Below are positions 47,752-58,644 of a stretch of DNA of 64,000 bases, piece after piece (within the stretch, counting starts at the first letter, position 1; each line of letters starts with the position of its first letter). Origin of the DNA: Mimachlamys varia (taxonomy: Eukaryota > Mollusca > Bivalvia > Pectinida > Pectinidae); NCBI GenBank assembly GCA_947623455.1, contig OX392542.1, positions 14,763,625-14,827,624 of the forward strand, read 5' to 3'. The translations under genes were made by a program, and so were the position numbers. The notes under the pieces were generated by a model. The model was not told where the DNA came from. It ran no database searches and saw nothing but the letters and a program-made list of their open reading frames with translations.

Positions 47752-47802
47752 ATAGACAGACGGACGGACGGACAAACAGACGGACGTACGGAAGGACGGT
47801 TG
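47752..47802. repeat. (GACG)n-like short repeat
   Basis: GACAGACGGACGGACGGACA and further GGACG units, imperfect. Confidence 0.7.
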
Positions 47803-49250
47803 GGATAAGACATCAATCATATCTTATTTAGACACATTAGATTCATAATACAATAGAGGTAAATTAGATTAATTTATTAATTCATAATTTTCAAAACTCG
47901 AATGTACATGTTCTTTGATACAAACGTTCAGCTCAAAGGCGACGTTATATTTCTTTTATACGTGTAATTAAATCAATTAAAAGCTAAACAAAAGTTTGTT
48001 TTATAGCTGTAAGTTATCAATAGATAATTACAAATACTTCTATATTCTATTTTCACATATACAATATATAATACACTATGTCAGACACATGATTGAACAT
48101 TCATTAAACTTTAGGTTACCTGTCGACCGTTAGTTTTAGGATAAATGCATTTAAATTCCAGATATGTTGTAACACTAAATACGATATGAAAGATGTTCAA
48201 GATGGTTTCATCTGATCTGTGATAATTAATAACTCATTATTAAATCAATGTTCACCTTATGACCAGTAGTAATCATTACTGCAAATTGACCAGATCAGTT
48301 GTAGCTTATTCACGAACGTATCTGGTTCTGTTTATAAACAGATCCAAATCCATGTATTCATTTTGAGGAAAAGTATATTCTGTCATGGCATGTCAGAATT
48401 CACACACAATCTGTTCGGTACAGTTATTGTCCTCTCTCTATTTCTTCATGTATGTAATGAGAGTTGCTTTGGCGACAATGTTTCACGATTTAAAGCACCG
48501 ATAACGACAATCAACAATTGTGTTCATTACTTAGTTTAACAATAAAACAAGCTAAAAATAGCGCATCGGTGACGGAATATTCACAATGGCTTGCTAGCTT
48601 AACGATTATATAACGTACGTTTGCATCTGGTATAACGCAAGTAAAATAATGAAGGATCAGAAATCGATGATACTCTGACGACAGAAAATCTGAAATATTT
48701 ACAATAAATACAACCTTTACGAAAACATAATGGTTTGTCACTCTATAAGCTTACCGATCTGTTTATAAATGGGATATTAACATTTAGTCGTCGGCTTGAG
48801 TTCGACGGATAAACAATGTTTTCAAGTGAAGATTTTCAATAAGGCGGACGACCATGTTCTGACTAATAGCTATACTCGGTGAGTAGCAGTCTATGTCGCT
48901 AATATTACCTTTATGACCTCACTGGGGGTTTATACGACGGTATGTATCCATGATACTCCAAGTATGCAATGGGTACGTCTGAATGGGTGCATTTGATATA
49001 ACAGTAACAAATATATACAGTTTATTAAATAACGCTACAGCTCCAGTACCCAGACAAAGACCTAAATCAAATGTGGTATACACATACAATAAAAGGCACT
49101 GAGACTGAGGAGACAAAACAATTGAAAAAATATTAGTTTTGGTTGTAAACATACTATGTTCGAATATTTGAAAAGATGGTTATTTTACTTCGTTTCTTAT
49201 TTTAAGGGAGGCACTTATAGCTTATTTCAGAGTATCGTAAAAGTTGTCAA
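47803..49250. other. Intergenic stretch without supported genes
   Basis: A+T-rich, no recognisable repeat family and no frame with family motifs. Confidence 0.4.
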
Positions 49251-49905
49251 ACAAAACTATCCTAATAAAATAAGAGAATACCGAAGCGTCATCATAATCA
49301 TAATCCAAACTCAAAATCGATTAAACCAGGGGCAAAATTTGAACAAAGGAAAGATATACATTGAGACCCTTGCAAAAGTACAAGAGAATAAGACCAGGTG
49401 TTCCGGAAGAGTAAGCGTCTTCTGCTTCATCGACGACACCCGCCATGTAAATCTTTGTCACATTCAAGTATACATCAAGTCCTCAAAATGAGAACCGAGT
49501 ATCATTGTCAATCACAACAAGTAAACACACTAATGAGCATACTCAAAAACGTCCATCTTCATATCACTTAAAGATACAGAATATTTCTCAATGAGACAAA
49601 GATGGCGACCATAAAACTTGCCCATTGTACTGATCAACCTGCATCTCTCGAATCCTTGTGTTGTTAGTTTGTTTGTCAGCAGTCGACATCGATCACAAAA
49701 ATCCCGATATTTAGAGCAAGCCCTGGAATACCGAATCAACTGCGACATGTAAACACCATAGGTTGGAGAAGCAGGGATGTTACTATCAAGAAATGGAAAG
49801 TTAACGATAGGAAAATTGAAATCATCACGTTTATCGTTTAGCTTTGTAGTAAGCTGTTCATGTTGGTCGTAGTTTAAGTAGAGATCGAGGTAAGTAGCTG
49901 ATGTA
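49250..49905 (-). mobile_element. Penelope-like retroelement 3' fragment, copy 4
   Basis: The minus strand starts within the palm/thumb region (DLYLNYD-, TKLYDKRDDFNFPIVNFPF), continues MSQLIRYSRACSKYRDFCDR and KFYGRHLCLIEKYSVSLSDM, a stop, then the 3' untranslated part with the CGACGACACCCGCCATGTAA block (plus strand). 5'-truncated. Confidence 0.65.
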
Positions 49906-50169
49906 GAAGCAATGAAGTAAGTCGATCAGATAACAACACAGAGTATACACTGAATGTACCATTACCGTGTGTTGTTTATTTTAATGTATATAGCCGGTGA
50001 TTATGTTAAATTCAACCTTACAGTAGCTGGTACCGTTACATTGCTTACTTTGGGTCTTATCACGTGTCATGACGCCTTTAGTTCGGTTGGACAACTGGAT
50101 GCAATGTATGACTGTATTAAGTGACCACTAGACTACTTTCTGAAATGTTGGGTCGAGGGGGGCAAAATC

Positions 50170-50440
50170 AGAGAACACCAAATTGTCAAAAAACTATAAT
50201 CCGAACTCAAAATCGATTAAACTAGAGGCAAAAAGGAATAAAGGAAACCTTAACAAGGAGACTCTTGTAAAAGCACAAGAAAATAAGACCAGGTTTTCCG
50301 GAAGCGTAAGCGTCTTCTGCTTCATCGAAGACACCCGCCATATAAATCTTGTCACATCCAAGTGAACATCAAGTCCTTAAAATGAGAACCGAGTATCATT
50401 GTCAATCACAACAAGTAAACACATTAAAGAGCATTATCAA
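50170..50440 (-). mobile_element. Penelope-like 3' tail fragment, copy 5
   Basis: Only the 3' untranslated end: the ACTCAAAATCGATTAAACTA, GTAAGCGTCTTCTGCTTCAT and AAATGAGAACCGAGTATCAT blocks on the plus strand, matching copies 2 and 4. Severe 5' truncation, typical of target-primed insertion. Confidence 0.6.
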
Positions 50441-50444
50441 AATG

Positions 50445-51470
50445 AATATTTGGATAAAGATCAATTAAAAAGTGTTCGATAATAGGTATGATTACGCAAT
50501 TGGTAATGCAGAATTTTTTTTTCGCGGTAGTTCTTGATTTTGGTTTTAAATCATCACATTTGATATATATTTCCTAGAACAACTTTGTTTCGTATGTTTG
50601 CAGATTCAGCATATTCCAGTACATTATTGAATAAGGCCAGGACTTCGTATGTGTAGGCTAAAATTATCGAGGGAAGTATTCGGATTCGTTTCCGGAGATA
50701 AAGTTTTACAGGTATGGTTTTAATGATGTGCAAAACCATTACACTAGTCATTAAAAACATCGCATAGTTTCAACACGTCTGCACTAGGGAGATGATTGTT
50801 ATTCAATAGTTTTGAAGAGACTTAAAGTTAATTGAACGTATAAGGACTTTGTAACTAAGAACTGTTATAAAGAATTCCTATTCTCAAAAACAAACTCCAT
50901 ATACAATGTATGTCATAAACAATAGTTATGATAATAGTTAAATGTGTTATAAAGGTACTATATTTGAGGAATGAGCGAGAATGAGTAAGACTGTTCCTCA
51001 ACATATAACATATTTTATCATTAATGGAAATATTTACACTTTCAATGACTGATGTATTATTTTTCCGCATACACAGACTAGTGTGTAGGGTTTATCTGAT
51101 ACTTCCAATAACGTTGATATTGTTGCTAGCTAGATCATTTGATATCATATTCTGGTAGAAGCGAATAGGTCTAAGGGGGAGCACTCCGTAAGCTTTGCTG
51201 TAAAATGCTCAGGTCTTGTGGTTACAATACGGAGCTAGCTATGGCTGATGTTTGGCTGTAAAACTTAGCAAAGGAGGTTATTTACTTGGCAGACGTTAGG
51301 GAGTTTTTCTCCTGTCTGTCCGGCACACCATGGGGACTCATCTGGGACTATAAGGCCCCGGCGTTATAGGTATTGCTAATATCATATCAGGGTTTCCTAA
51401 AACATACAAATAGTATAGAACATACACCTAAATTTCATGTCATGTCATTTTTGTTATTGTAAAATTATAG
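50445..51470. other. Intergenic stretch with one G+C-richer block
   Basis: Mostly A+T-rich. Around 51,160-51,370 a G+C-richer block with TCTGTCCGGCACACCATGGG and CCCCGGCGTTATAGGTATTG stands out. I suspect a repeat but see no second copy in the window. Confidence 0.3.
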
Positions 51471-51474
51471 AAGA

Positions 51475-52590
51475 TCTTACACGAGTGCCAATGTAATATG
51501 GAATTATTAAACGAGTTCAATTATTAATTGCGAGTGACATATTAAATAATAAATAATATAATAAATTCCATATTACAACTGACAAAAGAGTAAGACTCTA
51601 TTTATCACATAACTAATATTTATGAGAAAATACACAAAAACTCTCAAATTCATTCTTTATAAGAAAGTCAAGTTCTTGGAGCATATTTTGTAAAACAAAA
51701 CACAGCAAAAACTAAGTTGAAATATACTAAGGAATATATAGTACGAATGATTGAATTCCAGGTTGACAATATCTTTGTTGAGTTAAGAGGAACGATTTTC
51801 CAATAGACTGTTGGCATTCCAACGGGCATTAACTGTGCCACACTTAACTTATGATTATAGTCAAAACAGCCGCTCCTACAGCAGCTTCCTACAATTGTAC
51901 CTCGATCTTTACTTAAACTATTACCAACGCGGGCAGCTTATTACGAAGCTTTATGATAAACGTGACGATTTTGATTTTCCGATCGTGAACTTTCCCTTTC
52001 TTGATAGTAACATCACTGCGTCTCCATCAGATGGTGTTTTTAAATGGCGCAGTTGATTCGTTATTTTAGAGCTTGCTCTGAATATCGAGATTTTCGCGTT
52101 TGATGCCAACTGCTTACGAATAAACTTACGGCACAGGCATTCGGGAGATGCAGGTTAATGAAGACTATGGTCAAGTTTAATGGTCGCCATCTTGATCTCA
52201 TCGAGAAATATTCTGTATATTTGTGTGATATGAGGATGGATGTTTTTGAGTTTGCTTATGAGTGTGCTTGCTTGTTTTGATTGACAATGATGACTCGGTT
52301 CCCTTTCTTGAGGATTGATGCTTACTTGGACCAAGATTTACATGGCAGGTGTCGTCGATGAAGCAGAAGACGCTTACGGATAATGGTTTTGTTGGCGCTT
52401 TGGTATTCGTTTTTTGTTTTACATTGACGGTACGCTTTTCTCTACTGAGACAATCATATGACGTCATAAAGACGTCATTTGTTCATGACGTCACAATAGT
52501 GTTATTGCACGTTGTAATACCGTATTTACATGTATGACATGGCCGTATGACATGATTGAATTGGTCAGTTATGTGATGATGGGAATTATT
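51475..52590. mobile_element. MITE family G copy split by Penelope-like copy 6
   Basis: 51,475-51,672 holds hairpin 1 and the start of hairpin 2 (TTTATCACATAACTAATATT). 52,436-52,590 holds the rest (CATATGACGTCATAAAGACG, GTTATTGCACGTTGTAATAC, GGTCAGTTATGTGATGA). The retroelement lies exactly between. Confidence 0.65.
51672..52435 (+). mobile_element. Penelope-like fragment, copy 6, inserted into a MITE
   Basis: Reads GAYFVKQNTAKTKLKYTKE-like sequence, then a decayed motif B (about 51,790-51,850), an internal deletion that removes motif C, LYDKRDDFDFPIVNFPFLDS (51,950-52,010), and the 3' end with GTCGTCGATGAAGCAGAAGA. On both sides lie the two halves of the double-hairpin MITE (51,475-51,672 and 52,436-52,590). 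Confidence 0.65.
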
Positions 52591-52599
52591 CACGGAAGG

Positions 52600-53790
52600 G
52601 ACATTTTCGCTTATTAGCTGGCATTAAATCTCTGCGAACATCTTTCACATAACGAGCTTCTGATGCTATGTATATAAACATAAGATTATTTGTCGTAGTT
52701 AATACGTGTTCTGTGAATTATCTAATTAGCATAAGAAAGGCGCTTATGTCGTCAGGTTTCAACCAAGAATTATTAAACAGATTTAAATTTATGCCAAAAA
52801 CACAATACACGAAGATAATGCTTTGTCTGCAATTTGTACATGACAAGAATGCAAACTCCTGTTTTGGCACTAAAAAAGCCCAGAGAAAGCCATACACGTA
52901 GTCACATTACTAAATAATAAAGCAAATTAAAGTATTCAACACAATCGCTTTCTTTTGAAACTGGCTTGGATAACAATGACATTGTTAATGACGTAACACA
53001 AAACTTGCAATTAAAGTCTGTTGCATGGTTACCAAGGACGCTTACTATAAAAGGGATGATGTACCACGGAATGAACTATTACAGCTTCCCAAGATACACG
53101 CACAAGCAGAGACTGTACTATCTGAATTGTGTGATCTTATTCAAATTGTTCTTCATCTAAATGTCTATACAACCATAGACCTATCAGCATGGACAGGCGT
53201 TGTCTACCAATAGAAATACAAGCGATAATGTTAAACAATCGACACGTTTATTTAGGACCTGACGTACCGAAAGGCTAATATGAGTTATTTGAATATGCAT
53301 TATTGAATGTAGCAACAAATTAATGGATTAAGTGGGATTAGAAAATGGACAAAAATAATTCCGTACTGCATACAATGTATTTAGAGACTGTTTAATCTTT
53401 GCAGACAACAAGCTGTCGGGCCATAGTGTGTTTGCGTAATTAGCAAAACCAGTGTTAAAATGTTATGTATGAAGATATATGAATCTTTAATAAGAAGGCA
53501 CTTCACAGTAGATGAATAATGATTATTTTAGGATAACAAAAACACACATAAATATTCAAGGAAATTTTTATCATAAAATTAGTATGCCACTCATTAATTT
53601 TCGTATGTATATCTAGGAACAGAATTTTCCTGAAATCTGCACTAAATATTCAAAAAGGCAGACGTAACGTAAAATTTTAACATGCTATTTGAGAGTAAAA
53701 ATTACTTTATCGCTGGCTCTGCTAATTGCTCGACCAAGCCATTATCAAATTAAACTTCTTACTACAATCCTTAGTACCATAAACTCAGGG
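52600..53790. other. Intergenic stretch without supported genes
   Basis: Short frames only, no family motifs. A weak Penelope-like N-terminal scrap is possible near 52,960-53,110 but I cannot establish it. Confidence 0.3.
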
Positions 53791-54700
53791 CTTCAGTCTT
53801 ATTGTGGCACTGTATCCTCCAGAAGCGGAATAAATGGGATGCGGATTTTGAAAAATTAGAAAGATCTTTTTTGATCAATCTTGAAAATTCCCTACTTAAA
53901 ATGTCTTTTCGGTCGAAACATTTGATTTTCCCACCCTGCACACTACCATACCTCATACAAAATTAAAGGAGCGTCTTCAATCTCTTGTTACGAGAGATTT
54001 CTTTTCCAAGAAAGGCGAACGACGGTACAAATACGTGGCAGCGAGCATACTTTGTGACAAACACGATATAATCAAAGAAGAAATATATTGAAGAAAATAT
54101 AGTAATGATGATTAAATTTCTGATCGACAATATGTTTGTTGAGTTTGGAGGAATGATTTTCCAGTTGACTGTTGGCATTCCCATGGAAGCAAACTGTGCC
54201 CCCATTCTAAGCTGACTTGTTTTTATTTTCATACGAGGCTGAATTTGTGGAAAAGATAATCAGGACAAAAGGTAACAAAAGCCTTGCCAACTCTTTTAAT
54301 GTCACTATGAGATATATCGACGATGTGTTGTCTATAAACAACAAGACGTTCGCTGACCACATCGATCGTACATGTATATACCCGTTTGAACTTAAAGAAC
54401 ACAATAGATTCGTCTACATGAACTTCTTACATTGTACCTCGATCTCTACTTAAACTACGACAAACATGGACAGCTTACTACTAAGCTATACGATAAACAT
54501 GGCGATTGCGATTTCCGATTGTGAAACTTCTCTTTCCTGATAGTAACATTCCTGCTTGTCAAAACTATGGGTATAACATGTTGCAGTTGATTCTTTATTC
54601 TAAGGCTTGGTCTAAACATTAATATTTCCGCGATAAATGTCACCTGCTGCGTAAAAATAACTTACGGCACAGGGATTTGCGAAATGCAGATTGCCTGACG
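53790..54700 (+). mobile_element. Penelope-like fragment, copy 7
   Basis: SRSGINGMRILKN-like sequence at about 53.82 kb, then decayed TFDFPTLHTTIPHTKLKERL (about 53.92 kb), TVGIPMEANCAP (about 54.17 kb, frameshifted), LFSYEAEFVEKIIR, MRYIDDVLSINNKTFADHID (54.30-54.36 kb), then TTKLYDKHGDCDF-like sequence and a frameshift. The 3' end after about 54,690 is not recognisable. Confidence 0.65.
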
Positions 54701-55327
54701 TTTCGGAATGACGACTTCCAGACGAATAACACAAGACCAATAACTCGATCCGGATGCTGTTGTAGGACAATGAAGAGGAACAGAGATAAACAACAGGGTT
54801 TTTTTCGTATTCATTTGAAGTCCTGTACAAGGCACATTTAACTTTTAGAAATCGAGTCAAAATATGACAGTAGTCTTCATTATGATAAATTTTGTAATAT
54901 TCAAGGAATATGTCTTATATGCGAAATTTACATGTTGACCATTAACATGCTTTGATTTTTTTCTGCTAGTTCTTTCAAACAGGCAGTGATATTGATAACA
55001 TTCATTATGTAATATACACTGATTGCATTAAAAAACGGGTAAATTAAACATAACTTACATAATTAAATGTATCCGTGTTCTTTTGTTGTTATTTCCCGAT
55101 AACCTAAATAGAAAGTTAATCCTTAATATGTTAAATAACGAAATGTTCCTCTACAAGCACAAGTTATATTGTGATTCATGAAACAGAGTTTTCCACGACC
55201 AAGTAAATGCCAAACCGTTCTAAATGTCCTGATTGTTTGAGCAGTATCTGGAAAGCAAACGCAAATGAGACAATTTAATATGCAAACACAATTCATCTTC
55301 AGCACCAACACATACATACACACATAG

Positions 55328-55560
55328 GGAGACATTAGCAAGGTGGTATAGGGCAAGCGCCTGATTTGCGTTATTTGTATGGATACTGATCCAGCTGTAT
55401 GAGGCAGCTTCTGCAAACTCCTAAGAATTGTATATGATACAACTGTATGCATTAATTGTATTGATAACTGATTATATAATAATTATATATCTGTGTACTA
55501 TAAAGCGTTTAGAGTGACTTATGTTAGCTATAAAGGGCGCTATATAAAATGTCGTATATT
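55328..55560 (+). mobile_element. Degenerate SINE
   Basis: A tRNA-like start GGTGGTATAGGGCAAGCGCC then TGATTTGCG, and a tail TATAAAGCGTTTAGAGTGAC, GCTATAAAGGGCGCTATATA. The middle is decayed. The region 54,700-55,328 holds nothing recognisable. Confidence 0.45.
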
Positions 55561-55954
55561 TATATATTTAATATCATTTTAGAAGCAATTACTTGTACTG
55601 TATCTTAACCCCCATGGCAGAAAGAAAAATAAACCTGATACACAAGTCACCAGTAATAAGCATATGTTTTTATGATTAAAGGTGACAGAGTGATGGTGAC
55701 GTCATTATTCCTTATATAAGTCCGTAACAAATGATTGTTGGGAAGAACATAGACACGGGAAAACCTAAGTAACTTACTAACATCATAATTTCTATTTATA
55801 AATTCATGTTATAAAAAACGATAACAATACCTGCCAGGACACATTATTATATATTTTTTACTTTACATACGCAATCTTGTGACATAAAATAATTAACCGA
55901 AATGAATAAATGACATTGATGGACTATCTAGTAAAACGTCTTAGTATAACGATG

Positions 55955-56400
55955 AACGTTAAATACACATATATATTTAATTTTGCTCTGCATTTTCCCA
56001 TTGACACAATGCTAAAAGGCAGTTGCTGCCATACGCCTATATCAACCAGTGTCTCAGACAATAAAAACATTTGCTTATGTGACGTCATCAATATCTATTG
56101 TGATGTCATCGGTTTCATTGCTGTCTTCACATAATTTGACGTTCAAAATCGGTTCGATGTCACTAAATAAAGCACAATAATTATATCAAAATATAAATAT
56201 AAGTAATGGACATTTTAGCAAATATTGTTACAGTCCTGTAACTCAAATTGTTATCGCTAATAAACTCACAAAAAACCCTACCGGGCTTTTTTAGTTTGTC
56301 ATCAATATAAATGTGTGTTATAGGACTGTAAAAACAGTTGCTAAAGCATTCATTGCTTATATATTTACATTTGCGCTGCAACCCACTATATGACAATTAC
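55955..56400. mobile_element. Foldback family F copy with long hairpin
   Basis: TTTTGCTCTGCATTTTCCCA, GTGACGTCATCAATATCTAT, then an imperfect palindrome 56,200-56,359 centred on CCCTACCGGG. Same layout as 59,935-60,335. Confidence 0.7.
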
Positions 56401-56704
56401 CAGCAGAAATGATTTTCATAAAAGTATAAAAGTAATGGTTCTCAAAACGTAGCACGTGGTTTACTTATGACGTCATAGATCAAGCTTGTTCCGCTTCGAA
56501 TAACATGGAGAACGCCCTTGCGCCAAACGTCCAAATGACTATTTATTATCATTGGTGCCTATTTCAAAATAAAATAACGACACATATACAAACGCGGGTA
56601 ATGTAACCTAATTATTGGAAAAAAAGAAATATGAAATTAAGCGATTGTTCTATAGTACAAATGTAAATATTTGGATTGAAAGTCATATTTTCAACTTTAA
56701 GAGT

Positions 56705-56785
56705 ACTATTAAGGGTCAGCCGTTACTTCCATATTTAGCATGAAGCCCGCAATATGAAAGTAACGGCTGACCTTTCATAGCACTA
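56705..56785. repeat. Hairpin element
   Basis: GGGTCAGCCGTTACTTCCAT pairs with ATGAAAGTAACGGCTGACC around a short loop; a small foldback element. CACTATTAA-like strings lie on both sides but are not cleanly placed as target duplications. Confidence 0.6.
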
Positions 56786-57119
56786 TTAAAACCTTATACA
56801 AATGTATATTATGAGTTGTGCCATTTGTCAGAAGAAATAAAGATGGCCATGAAGATTATTCTCTCATATCAACTACCCGAATAAGCTCAAAACCATTAAA
56901 ATGTGTTTAAACAGGCTACCATTTAAAATTTCAACTTTTTACTTTAGTTTTTTTGACGAAAACGAATTAGACAGCGAGTTTAAGCATACCTATATTTGCA
57001 AACGAAGTTTGCACAGAAAAGTTAATCTCCTCTTCCTGATGTTTATGGTTTAAATTTTTTGAAAGGTTTTAATTTTATCATGCCGTCGTTTTCTCTTTCC
57101 GGCATCAGAGTTTACCGTA

Positions 57120-57220
57120 TTCATGACGTCACGCCATTGTTGAGCCATTGTGACGTCACTTCGCGTGAAATGCTATGTAAGATAGATTTTTCTTACATAG
57201 CTTTCTTACATGGGCAACCT
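57120..57220. repeat. Two adjacent small hairpins
   Basis: GACGTCAC and GTGACGTC form a stem around CCATTGTTGAGCCATT; CTATGTAAG pairs with CTTACATAG just downstream. Confidence 0.5.
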
Positions 57221-57417
57221 CTATCCAACATGGCGATATATGAGAGAAAGGTCTTTTCATGTGTTCAATTATAATGACTTCGTAATTATTTCTGTTTCAG
57301 AAAGGTTTTTTAAACAAATAATAAAGCAATCATTGGCTTCTTTATAGTTATATTTTACAGAAACGACATTATGTAGAAACTACAGATTGTCACTTATACC
57401 GACGACAAACCACAAAG

Positions 57418-57560
57418 AAACGATAATGACAGAAAAAAAGAAAGAGGGGGAAAGGAGAAGTGAAGAAACAAATAAAACAAAAAGGAGAAAAATAAAGAAA
57501 AAGACAACGAGGAAGAAGAAAGGGAAGATTAAGAAAAAGTAAAAGAAGACAAAATAAAAA
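57418..57560. repeat. Polypurine tract
   Basis: Almost pure A/G on the plus strand (AGAAAAAAAGAAAGAGGGGG and onward). It produces a spurious low-complexity minus-strand frame. The remaining 57,560-58,570 shows only T-rich runs near 57,978-58,020. Confidence 0.8.
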
Positions 57561-58575
57561 AGAAGTAAATGGAATGACGAAGCGGAACAGGAGGACGTCG
57601 CAGCAATGTTTGATATGTAAACGTACCAGATACGATCTCCTCATTCTACCAGAAGGTAAATGTCAATGAAAAACAATCTGCAAGGAATTCCGCATCGGTT
57701 ATCCAAAACTGTTATGTTTTATAATAAAGCACTTCATTTCTTTTTTCCTGACAGTACATTTCGCGAAAACCGAAGAAGGGGTTGCTTGTTAGTTTATGCC
57801 TTTAAAACTGTTACAGTAAAATGAATTATAATTATACAATGATAACGTGAGACCGTACTTAACATTTTGATACAATAACCAATGGGAATCTAGTAAATTA
57901 ATACGTGAAGTGAAATAGGATTATGTTTACTGCATGATATAGAATATTCGTGTGTTTGGGAAAATAACAGAACATGATTTTTTTTTCTTTTTTTTATATA
58001 TTTTTTTTTTATATATTTGTACTTAGTTAAACTTCACATAATACAGTTTAAATACAGCAGCGAAAGCAACAGTTTATATCACTCCTTCACAGATGTCATA
58101 TGTCACATTTTTGCTTCACTGACATAAAAAATCAAGTAGGTTACACATTCTTAACATCTATTTGAAGACAGGTACATTTACACGTTTTTAACATTATTTT
58201 TTACTGGGACTCTTTAGTAAACAAATCCATTATCACAAGCACGTGTTGTATCTTTATGATTTGTCTTAGCTCAAGGTCACACTATTCCTATAGTTTTACC
58301 TACCACAAACCTATTATTATTCATCCAATTATGTTTAGTGACAACAAATAACATAAAGGTCTCTTAAGAGCTTTTCATAAATCACATTAATGCTCCTGCT
58401 AATTTGACTACTGTGACATTGCAATTATTGACAAAATAAACAAGCCGTTGTCTTAAACAAAAGCTACCTTTGTAAATGTTTTGTTTTTCATTAATTATAT
58501 AAATATCACCAAGCTTTGTTACATGCCAGTGATGTTGCTAATTAATTACGTCAACGCTAATTAGCTATTATTATG

Positions 58576-58585
58576 GATAAAAAGG
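58576..58585 (+). promoter_or_regulatory. TATA-like box of the secreted-peptide gene
   Basis: GATAAAAAGG lies about 60-70 bp upstream of the start codon at 58,645. It predicts a transcription start near 58,605-58,615 and a short 5' UTR. Position and sequence suit a TATA-driven, tissue-specific gene. Confidence 0.45.
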
Positions 58586-58644
58586 GCCGTCTCGCTTGTT
58601 TGACGCCACTCCTCCCCAAGTCCTCGTGGTGACCAGCTCGCAGA

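Larger units (their letters stand above)
37580..47760. repeat. Segmental duplication, copy B
   Basis: Partner of 27,340-37,240. Copy B is interrupted by Penelope-like insertions at 38.2-39.47 kb and 44.7-46.9 kb, and by hammerhead-bearing terminal repeats at 43.6-43.86 and 44.4-44.56 kb, none of which is at the matching place in copy A. Stretches 39,460-40,200 and 41,560-43,550 hold only non-coding sequence shared with copy A. Confidence 0.7.

Noticed and set aside
51160..51370. G+C-richer block as an exon
   Set aside because: Frames are short and interrupted, and no splice sites or family motifs stand out.
57390..57644. 84-codon minus-strand frame rich in Phe/Leu
   Set aside because: Low-complexity translation of a polypurine tract.
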